Shown here one piece after another: positions 55,862 through 64,000 of a DNA stretch of 64,000 bases (positions within the stretch are counted from its first letter, which is position 1; every line of letters begins with the position of its first letter). Source of the DNA: Salvator merianae (taxonomy: Eukaryota > Chordata > Lepidosauria > Squamata > Teiidae); NCBI GenBank assembly GCA_003586115.2, contig QVOM02000042.1:72709447-72773446 (forward strand). The letters are read 5' to 3'. Position numbers and translations under genes: made by a program. The notes beneath the pieces were generated by a model. That model did not search any database, was not told the origin of the DNA, and saw nothing but the letters and a program-made list of their open reading frames with translations.

Positions 55862-56165
55862 TAAGGGTGCTTCCAGACACGAATTAAAAATAGTGATTCT
55901 CTTGGGACTATATTGGGAATGTCACATGTATCCATGGCATTCTTGATACAATCCTGGGATATCAAGGCAATATCCTGAAACATTGCTATCATGGGACATT
56001 CAGCAACAATCTCAGGTTTCCCATAATAGCAAATGCTTATTTGTGTCTGCTTGCTGCTTCTATGATTGCTCTTTTTGAAAATACCGGAAGCAAGCCAAGT
56101 ATACAAGAAAAAGCAGATGGAAGAGGCCAGGCTCTTGACTAACATACTGGTATTTTCTAAGAGTC
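55862..56165. mobile_element. Foldback MITE, copy 2 (reverse orientation, truncated)
   Basis: Starts taagggtgcttccagacacg. Read in reverse it follows the right half of 24483-24902: 'ctattatggga', 'gatatcccagg', 'aagaatgccatggat'. The hairpin arms are around 56041-56085 and 56145-56165. A CR1 copy follows at once, so the remaining MITE sequence was lost or displaced. Confidence 0.6.
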
Positions 56166-56179
56166 ATAGAATAAAAAGA

Positions 56180-57361
56180 CAGGTACTGGCCTGGTTTGGA
56201 AGTGGCCAAAGGGCAGGAAAAGGAGAGTAGTAATAAATGGACAGTTCTCAAGAGTAGAGAGAAGTGAGAAGTGGAGTCCTGCAAGGTTCAGTATTGGGGC
56301 CTGTGCTTTTTAATTTATTCATAAATTGTTTAGAAGTTGGGATAAGTAATGAGATAGCAAAGTTTGCTGATGACACTAAATTGTCCAGGGTAGTAAAAAC
56401 TGAAAGAGATTGCAAAGAGCTCCAGAGGGATCTCTTTACATTGGGTAAGTGGACAATGAAATGGCAAATGCATTTCAATCTTAGCAACTACAGAGTGATG
56501 CACATTGGGGCAAAGAACCCCTATTTCACCTATAAACTAATGGAGCTGAACTTTCTGTGACAGACTAGGAAAGGGATCTTGGGGTTTTGGTGGTCAACTC
56601 AATGAAGGTGTCAACCCAGTGTGCAGCAGCAGTGAAAAAAGCAAATTCACTGCTAGGGGTAATTAGGAAGAGAACAGAAAATAAGTTGGCAAGCATTATT
56701 GGTCCTCTGTGGTGCGACTACATTTGGAGTATTGTTTACAGTGCTGTTGCTGCAGCTCCGAAAGGATATTGTGGAACTGGAAAAGGTACAGAAAAGAGCA
56801 ACCAGAATGATCAAGGGGCTGGAATGCCTCCCTTATGAAATCAGGATGCAACGTGTAGGCTTCTTCAGCCTTGAAGGATGACATTTAAGAGGTGACCTCT
56901 TAAATCATGCATAAACTCATGCATAGTGTATAAACGGTGGATAAAGAGAAATTATTTTCTTTTTTGCACAGCATTAGAACAAGGGGCATTCTGTGAAGCT
57001 GATGGGCAGGAGAGTTAGGACCAACAAGGGGAAGTATTTTTTTTCACCCAGAGAGTCATTGGTCTATGGAATTTACAACCAGCAAACAGCCTGGATAGCT
57101 TTAAGAAAGGGTTAGACAAATTCATGGAGGACAAGATTATCAATGGCTACTAGAATTGATGCCTGCATACTGCCTCCAGGTTGGAGAGACAGGCAGGATG
57201 CCTCTAAAGGCCATTTACAGGGAATTGAGAGCAGGTGAAGGTTTTGCTTTATTTTCTGCTTGAGAATGCCCAGAAGCAATTGGAGGACCACTATGTGAGA
57301 CTGGATGCTGGATTAGATGGGTTGTGGTCCAATCCAGCAGGGCTCCTCTTATATTCTTATG
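56180..57361 (+). mobile_element. CR1 LINE, RT end plus 3' UTR, frameshifted
   Basis: The frame 56264-56560 encodes LQGSVLGPVLFNLFINCLE and the KFADDTKLSRVVKTE catalytic block. After a frameshift, 56587-56838 continues with KVSTQCAAAVKKANSLLGVI, and 56699-56881 with LRKDIVELEKVQKRATRM. The 3' UTR contains 'tggatagctttaagaaaggg', 'gttagacaaattcatggagg' and ends 'ccagcagggctcctcttata'. Same subfamily as 25546-26690 but in opposite orientation and more decayed. Confidence 0.9.
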
Positions 57362-57714
57362 AAAAACCTTAAATGTTCCTTGCCAGGAAAACATTTTGAG
57401 ATTTCATTTGACAGAATTTCAGAAACCCTGCTTCAAACTGCTAGTTTGCATGGTGATTAATGCATGTCCATTGTGGACAGTTGGCTTTGTAGGCTAGTCC
57501 ATTTAGATGACCCCTTGGTCTCTATATTAAGACCTTAGAAACCACAGCCATACTCCTAAATGCTGGACGCTTCCATATGTCTGCCTTGTAGCAGCCCAGA
57601 CTTGTATTGCCGACTGTCTTCTTGCTGGCTAACTCCACTGTATGGTACCAGGAGATCCTTCAGTAAACTTTTGTGTGACTGTTGTCACACTCTGTCTGAC
57701 TGAGGATACCGAGA
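57362..57714 (+). other. Intronic stretch, no recognised feature
   Basis: No feature identified between the CR1 and the MITE. Confidence 0.4.
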
Positions 57715-58161
57715 GCGTGTTCAGACATGTGTTTCGGGGTGCTTTTGAGGTGCTTCTGAGACCCTTGGGACAAACAGAAATATAAAATAATTATTTTACC
57801 AGGTTCCAAGGTCTTTCCTTGTCCATCCCTTTTACAGATGGGATTTGTCCACTCTCAGGGTGAATTGCAGTTTGGGACAGATGGGGGTAGGACAGCTATG
57901 AAGCTTCTGAGCCAATCTCAGCCTGCTAGTGCCACCAACCAATCAGATCCATGGAACAATGGCTGGAGGCATCCAGTGAATGGTGAGCTCTTGTTGCTAC
58001 AGAGGGGTTACTAAGCTTCAAGGTCAAGGTGATGACAAAGGTAGGAGGCTTTTAGGCGCTTCCTTTAAAAACTGTGTGATGCAAATTTTTTTCCTGTGTT
58101 CACAAATGGGGCAGTCCTTTGGAAATAAATGCCCCCAAAATGCTCTGTGTGATCACACCCC
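57715..58161 (+). mobile_element. MITE family with gatcacaccc end, copy 2
   Basis: The left end gcgtgttcagacatgtgttt and the reversed right end gggtgtgatcacacagagca share spacing and several bases with each other. The right half matches 19354-19560 in reverse ('aaggtgatgacaaagg', 'gtgtgatgcaaat', 'tgctctgtgtgatcacaccc'). No coding capacity. Confidence 0.5.
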
Positions 58162-59164
58162 AAATATCTCCTTCAGTACTTGTTTCCGAATGTATTTTTG
58201 AAGTTTTCCTCTCTACAATCATGAATGCAGTTCAGCAAGCTGCAGTTCTTTAAACTGTTGTTGTGACCATGATGAAGTTTGGAGGTGTGAAAATATCTCT
58301 GGCTATGGCATGATCGAGTCATCACTAGGTGTTACCGAGCACTCTACAAGGAAATGTAACACAAGAAAGTTGTTTTTGGCAGATTCTGTGCCCTTTGAAT
58401 AACTTTTGGTTCTGCTCTGTTGTGGCTGCTTCCATTTAATAATTGGGCCTGGACACGCGGGAATAAAATGCATGTTCTCTGCAGCTGTTGGGGTTGGCAC
58501 ATATGTAGTCTCTTTTTTACATTTCTTGGAAATACATAGTGGTAAGATCTAAGACTTTCCCAAACTTCAGCCTGCATGTGTAGTACACTTTTAAAAATGG
58601 CAATATATAGTAATTTGTTATTCTTTTATATGTTGATTTTTTAAAATTTTCTTAAATCCAGGGATGTGTGTTCAAGAAATATGAAGTATTTTCTCTCTTT
58701 TTCCTCTGTTAACATTGTTCATGTCTAATAGTAGAGTTTATTACTGGGATTCTCTTAATCCCTCCTTCTCCGAACCTCAGTATGATGTGAAGGCACAAAT
58801 TAGTGATAGGAATGAGTGCTTCAGACTTCACTGCCAGACACCTTTTGAGCACCACATTTTCGGATATGCCTGAGGGTATATTACTTTCTAGTAAGCGTAA
58901 AAAATAGTTACAGAGGCTGTTGAATTTACGTCACTAATTGAGTGACACAGGTGTAATATCTGAATCTTAAGATTTAAATAGTATGTTAAATCAAAGCATT
59001 TAGGGAATGAAAAGAATAATTCTAGTAGATGTTACTCGGTACTTATGGAGTCTGAACTGATAATTAGAGAGTATTTTGTATTTGACTGACAGAAAAGTAT
59101 AAAGCTTTTTGATGACTTAGAGAAGCAAGGTTGATACGAAGATTTTGCATTAACATCCTGGTTC
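58162..59164 (+). other. Intronic stretch, no recognised feature
   Basis: Chance frames only. Confidence 0.4.
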
Positions 59165-59535
59165 TGTGTGCTTCAGAATATGCAAGGACTTGCATAGGTT
59201 AAAAGACTGTGGATTAAGAAGTAATAAAATCTCTTGTATGAATCACATCTAGAATATTGTATGTAAAATTCACCCTATATCCAGAAAATTATCACAGAGC
59301 TAATAGGATTGTCCTATGAAATGCACACTTACAATAACAAAAAGAAATTCTGTTTCATACATCACATAGGTAGAGTTGAAATCATTCATTCAAAGTGTGT
59401 CATTGAGGGCCACGAACTTGAATGTCTTTTGAAGAGAGCTAGATATATTCACATAGCCAGTAAGTTCAGTCAGCGGTGATTAGTCCAGATAGCTAAATGG
59501 AACTACAGTTTCAGACACATTGGTGTATTAGAAGC
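59165..59535 (+). mobile_element. Old CR1-like 3' region
   Basis: 'tgaatcacatctagaatatt' with 'gtatgtaaaattcaccctat', then 'gaacttgaatgtcttttgaa', 'gagctagatatattcacata' and 'cagcggtgattagtccagat' keep the order of the CR1 RT end and 3' UTR. Highly diverged. Confidence 0.5.
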
Positions 59536-59926
59536 TGGAGCCAAAGAAGAAATGAGTGTTGGTGTTGCTCTCATGCTGTGAGCTTCCTAGAGACATCTTG
59601 TTAATGAGAATGGTAGCACAGTTAGACCTTAGATGTGATCTGACAGGTCTGCTCTCAGTTTTTGACATATTTTAGATTGAAGTGTGCTTATTTGAGCCTG
59701 TTCTGAATCTTTTCCTTCTGATAAGAAAATAAAACTAGGGGTAGCCATAATCTGTTTGCAAAACCGAGAGCACTTTAAACAAAGGACAATATGTTTATAA
59801 ATTATTATTGGGCATTGATATGCACTTGTTAGAGATTTTCGCTTGATTTAAATGAAGCTGTCAGATTTGCACTGCAAGCTTCCTTTATGGCATGATTTTC
59901 AGCAGGTTTTTTTGGCTCTTACTATA

Positions 59927-61538
59927 CAGTTGCAACCAAAATCATTCAACCCCCATTGCAAATTAGGTTTATTTGTGGAATTTACAAACTGTCAGCTGTT
60001 TGCAAAAAACCAATCAAACAAGAGCAATTTAAATAGCTCAACACAACCAATATAACAAGTGGTTTCTCCAAAATCAATATAAAATGCTATTTTTAATAAC
60101 TACTGCAGTATTCAACCCCTTCATGACAAGCATCTTTAGTACTTAGTAGAACACCCTTTTGTCGTTATGACCTGCTGTAAATGTGATGCATAGCGAGAAA
60201 CCAGCTTCTGGCAGCATTCTGTAGGAGTCTTAGCCCATTCCTCATGGGCAATGGCCTCCAGTTCCCTAATATTCTTGGATTTGTGTGCTGCAACCACCTC
60301 CTTTAAATTCCTCCAAAGATTTTCTATGGGGTTCAAGCAGGCAACTTGACAGCCACTCCAGCATCTTCCAGGACTTCTTCTGAAACTAAGCCTTAGTGGA
60401 CTTTGAGGTATGCTTGGGATCATTGTCCTATTGGAAGGTCCAATGACACCCAAGCTTCAGCTTCCTCACAGAAGGCATGACTTTTTTCTTAGGATTTCCT
60501 GATAGTTGAGTGAATCCATTGTGCCCTCCACATGCTGCAGGTTTCCAGTGCCAGAGGAAGCAAAGAAACCCCAGAGCATCACTGAGCCCCTGCCATGCTT
60601 CACTGTAGGCAGGGTGCTCTTTTCAGCATATGTTTCATTCTTTCTCTTCCAGACATATTGCTGATCCTTAGGCCCCAAAAATTCCCATTTTATTTCATCA
60701 CTCCACAGAACAGAATTCCAAAACATCTGTAGCTTGTTTATAGTGTTTTGAGCATACTGGAGTTGACTTTTCTTGTGCTTTTGGGTCAGTAGAGGTGTAT
60801 GTCTTGGCGTTTGAGCGTGATGACCTTCAGTGTTTTGTATGCACCTTATTGTGCAAACGGAAACCTCAGTGCCTGTTGCCACCAAATCTTGCTGCAGGTA
60901 TTTTGCAGTCACTCGAGGATTTTTGGCCACCTGCCTCCTCAGGAATCTGGTGGCAGCCGCTGATAGCTTCCTCTTTCTGCCATGTCCAGGTAATGGAGCC
61001 ACTGTTCCTTTAACTTTGAACTTGCGAACTATGCTTCCTACTGTATCTCTAGGGACATTCAGCACCTTTGCTATCTTTTTGTATCCCTTTCCTTGTTTGT
61101 GCTGGGCAGTGATCTCTTCTCTTATCTTTTTGGACCACTCTCTTGACTTACCTATACTTCTAATATGCCATCAAACGCCACAGTCAACAAAGCTGCAGCC
61201 ATTCCAGGTATTTGATGTGTTTTATCTCAAGCACACCTGATGCAACTAATGAAGCCCTTGATTAGTTGCATCAGGTATGCTTGCGACAACAGCTGATTTG
61301 CACATGTCTGCTCTTACGAGGGGTTCTAGTCAGGCTGCTGAATACTTCTGAGACTGCAATAGTCATTAAAAATGGCATTTTGTTTTGAATTTGGAGAAAC
61401 CACTTGTTATATTAGTTGTGTTGAGCTATTTACATTGTTCTTGTTTGATTGGGTTTTTTTTGCAAACAGCTGACAGTTTGTATATTCTGCAAATAAACTT
61501 ACTTTACAATGGGGGCTGAATGATTTTGATTGCAACAT
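59927..61538 (-). mobile_element. Full-length, inactivated Tc1-like transposon
   Basis: 1,612 bp between TA dinucleotides at 59925-59926 and 61539-61540. The inverted repeats are about 155-165 bp (left 59927-60090, right 61372-61538), starting cagttgcaaccaaaatcatt. The transposase is on the minus strand. The frame 61155-60466 covers the paired helix-turn-helix region (GYKKIAKVLNVPRDTVGSIV), GHGRKRKLS hinge and the first catalytic Asp in LWSDEIKW. DNDPKHTSK follows in another frame, next to a stop, and NPIENLW (catalytic Glu) in frame 60453-60136. The start codon is ATA. Start loss, two or more frameshifts and two stops make it dead. Confidence 0.95.
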
Positions 61539-61835
61539 TAGTTAATTATCAAGCGAGCTGCTGAATTATTTCCTTCCTGCTCTTCTTTTATAATTGTCTG
61601 TAAGTGTTGCTTTCTCTTGTCCAAGACATTCTGTGTTATACATCGTAAATTCAGATCTAAACCCCCCCATCCCTCTTTGATGCAGTTGTCATGCATTGCA
61701 GGGACACTCCTGCTGCCACCGTCATAATTAATACAAACTGTGGCATACACCTTTATAGCACTGACTGCAGAGAGTTACTACAACTGTAGCTTATAGTCTT
61801 GATAGTCTTCGATGAACAATTCAAGGCATAGAATT

Positions 61836-62036
61836 GGAGTGCTTGTTGGTGTGACTCTGTGATTTCGGTGGCAAACTTCCAAGTCCTGGAAGGCCAGATT
61901 CAAATCCTTACTCCTCAGCCTCACCTAACTCACAGGATAAACCCTTACAGTATCCTTATTGTAAGGATAAAATGGAGGTATACAGAATAACTCTCATAGC
62001 CTAGGGCTCCTTGGAAAAAGGCAGGATAAAATGCCT
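61836..62036 (+). mobile_element. Sauria-type tRNA-derived SINE
   Basis: A tRNA-like head with a B-box-like 'ggccagattcaaatcc', then 'cctcagcctcacctaactca', 'ttgtaaggataaaatggagg', and the end 'ccttggaaaaaggcaggata'. This order is that of Sauria SINEs, whose tail resembles BovB. Includes a short duplication around 'aaaccc..cagtatcctta'. Confidence 0.65.
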
Positions 62037-62800
62037 TTCTTTTTTAGGATTCTTTTGTACTTAATTTAGTTTCATATTGTATATTTTTTATTTTGGTTGT
62101 TAATTGCTGAAAACTGATTAGATTATTTTGAGGCGAATACAGCAAATAAATTGAATAAATGATTCGCACTAAACACAGTGCAGCAAAGACACAGACATTG
62201 TTACCACCTGTTTCTTTCACTTTGTGTTTATTGCAGTTGACTTTGTGCTAATTCCAAAGGTAATTGTTCTGACATGTAACTGCTTCTTTTATATGTTGGC
62301 GCGCATGCTCATTTAAATACTAGAGGTTTTGATAGCTGTGATTCATCTGTCACTGTATACAACTCCATTGTTGTGTGTGATTTTATACTGCAAGCTTCAT
62401 GTATTCATAGCTAAGGAATCATTTAGGCTTTGGGAGTTCACGATTTGTGTATTTGCAAATCACATCATGAGTTCTGGACTTGCAAGATATTGGCTGTTCT
62501 TTCGCTCATGGAAGGAGCAGCAGATATAAAAATGTTGACTTGTGGTAGTGATCTGCAGTTCTGAGTGAGGTTCACACACGTTTGAGTTGTTTTTCCGGAA
62601 TGATTGGTTGAGAGAGTTGAGAAGAATGACTCTGAGTAATTTTAGGCAGTTTTTGATTACTCTTTTATTGTAGCACTAAATCTTTGTACCCCAACATTTT
62701 GGGTGAGGAAGCTGAAACAAAGGTGGTCTGCAAATTAGTGTTGGCATGGATGTTTCACTCATACTCAGTTTGACCTAGTACAGCCTTATCTTCCTTTGTT
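62037..62800 (+). other. Intronic stretch, no recognised feature
   Basis: No feature identified. Confidence 0.4.
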
Positions 62801-62819
62801 TCTTTTTGACAGCCATTCT

Positions 62820-63262
62820 TTACATTTTTTGAGCTACCAGTGCAGCTATAGTTTTCTCTGTGGCACCTAATGAGGTCTTGGCACTGGCAGCCGTCCAGTA
62901 CTCTACAAAACTCCTAAGAATGCCTGGAGCTTTTGGATGAGACACTCTATCAAGGACTTTTTGGGCACAGGCCCACTTCACATGAGATCTAGATATTTCC
63001 AAGGAATCAGCTTCATTCAGAATTCTGAGTCTTTCCAAGTAGGGAATGTGCTGAACTGCAGTTTTTTTTGAAGCGTGAACTATAGTTAGAGGCCTGGGAC
63101 TGTTAGGTGCTTTACCTGACAATCTTGAGCTCTCCTTGGCACAGTTATGTGACTCACAAGGAGATGAGTTGCATCCAGGTGTTCCTGAAGATCTACCCAT
63201 TTTCCAAAGTGCAGCTGCTGCCATTGCAGCCCTTTCCATGAGGGGGTGTCATGGCACACACT
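62820..63262 (-). repeat. Left arm of a large inverted repeat, with open frame
   Basis: The minus-strand frame 63239-62820 (139 codons) begins MERAAMAAAALWKM and contains CxxSPCESHNCAKES and LSGKAPNSPR. Its first 55 or so codons resemble the plus-strand frame at 63611-63814 (MERIVMVVATIWKM, SPPYKSHKG, LSGKAPDSLR). The DNA is therefore an inverted pair, with 63040-63262 facing 63590-63800. The remainder of the frame (62820-63040) has no partner in the window. I recognise no protein family. A transposon ORF remnant is likely. Confidence 0.5.
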
Positions 63263-63281
63263 GTCATGTCACTGTGTGACA

Positions 63282-63545
63282 GCAACCAGCCTGGATAGCC
63301 TTGAGAAAGGGTTAGACAAAATCATGGAGGACAGGTATATCAGTGGCTACTTGAATGGATGGCTGGATACCACCTTCAGGTTGGAAAGACAGGCAGGATG
63401 CCTTTAAAGACCATTTGCGGGGAATCAAGAGAAACTGAAGGTTTTGCTTTTGTTTTCTGCTTGAGAATGTCCAGGAGCAACTGTGTGAGACAGGATGCTG
63501 GACTAGATGGGCTGTGGCCTGATCCAGCAGGGCTTCTCTTAGAAT
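63282..63545 (+). mobile_element. CR1 LINE 3' UTR fragment inside the inverted repeat
   Basis: 'agcctggatagccttgagaa', 'gacaaaatcatggaggacag', 'ggttggaaagacaggcagga', 'gctggactagatgggctgtg', 'ccagcagggcttctctta'. It closely parallels 57075-57361. It separates the arms 62820-63262 and 63590-63800. Confidence 0.85.
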
Positions 63546-63589
63546 GCCTGTGGGATTATATCGTGCATCTGTGCAATGATGCACAGCGG

Positions 63590-63800
63590 CCCACAGTGTG
63601 ACCCCCTCCTATGGAAAGGATTGTAATGGTGGTGGCCACCATTTGGAAGATGTTTATGTTCGCTGCACGGCTTGGAAGTGACTCACCTCCTTATAAATCC
63701 CATAAAGGTTGCACAGAGTGCCTGGGGTTGTCAGGTAAAGCACCTGACAGTCTCAGGCACATCCATTTTCCTAAGCTGAAAGTATACTCCATAGCATATG
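63590..63800 (+). repeat. Right arm of the inverted repeat
   Basis: Inverted, diverged copy of 63040-63262. Best blocks are 'cacagtgtgaccccctc', 'atggaaaggattgtaatgg' and 'gttgtcaggtaaagcacctg'. The 67-codon frame at 63611-63814 mirrors the start of the left-arm frame. Confidence 0.55.
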
Positions 63801-64000
63801 CAAAAAACAAATAGTTAAACTAGATAACATTTATTTGTGTTTTTTATAGGATCAGACAGGAGTACAGTGAACTCCTGACAGCATGCAAATGAAGTGCTAT
63901 CAAAATTTAGTTGAAGAGACTGTGAAGGAACATTTAGTTTGCCTTTTTTGTCTGGGCTCTCTAGAAAGGATGTTTATTGCTCTGACCTAGGATTCCTTAA

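Overview
The window looks like intronic vertebrate nuclear DNA, most likely from a squamate reptile (lizard or snake). This rests on the repeat mixture: a BovB (RTE) LINE 3' end, CR1 and L2 LINE copies, L1 remnants, a Sauria-type tRNA-SINE, 5S-rRNA-headed SINEs, a Tc1 element and several MITE families. It contains no bacterial gene organisation, CRISPR array or operon. The taxon is inferred from repeat families, not from a database match.

One protein-coding gene is supported: five consecutive + strand exons of an EFA6-type ARF guanine-nucleotide exchange factor, best matched by PSD3 (EFA6D). The exons lie at 22574-22786, 22892-22972, 25077-25189, 28158-28216 and 32528-32617. All have canonical AG/GT borders and compatible phases, and they splice into one uninterrupted frame covering a short stretch before the Sec7 domain and most of that domain. 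The catalytic glutamate finger is codon 25108-25110. The rest of Sec7, the PH domain and the C-terminal coiled coil are not in the window. Neither is the large N-terminal part of the protein.

Layout: 1-22573 is intron or upstream sequence rich in repeats; 22574-32617 is the exon cluster; 32618-64000 is more than 31 kb with no further exon that I could find. Almost every long open frame outside the exons is transposon-derived or chance.

Repeats by region: 1-13 kb holds an L1 insertion with a perfect 18-bp target-site duplication, a MITE with 50-bp inverted ends, a 5S-SINE and an L1 ORF2 remnant. 13-22 kb holds a Tigger-like MITE, a direct/inverted repeat block and two copies of a GC-rich, hairpin-rich repeat. 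23-32 kb has CR1 and MITE copies between the exons, including two 100-nt identical CR1 tails in opposite orientation flanking exons 3 and 4. 35-52 kb has BovB, L2 and an R4/RTE-like LINE. 54-64 kb has a 5S-SINE, CR1, a full-length but dead Tc1 element, a Sauria SINE and an inverted repeat interrupted by CR1.

I found no clearly new biological system. The best leads are the inverted CR1 pair as a possible driver of a PSD3 circular RNA, the GC-rich hairpin repeat, and the shared tail of the 5S-SINE and the R4/RTE-like LINE.
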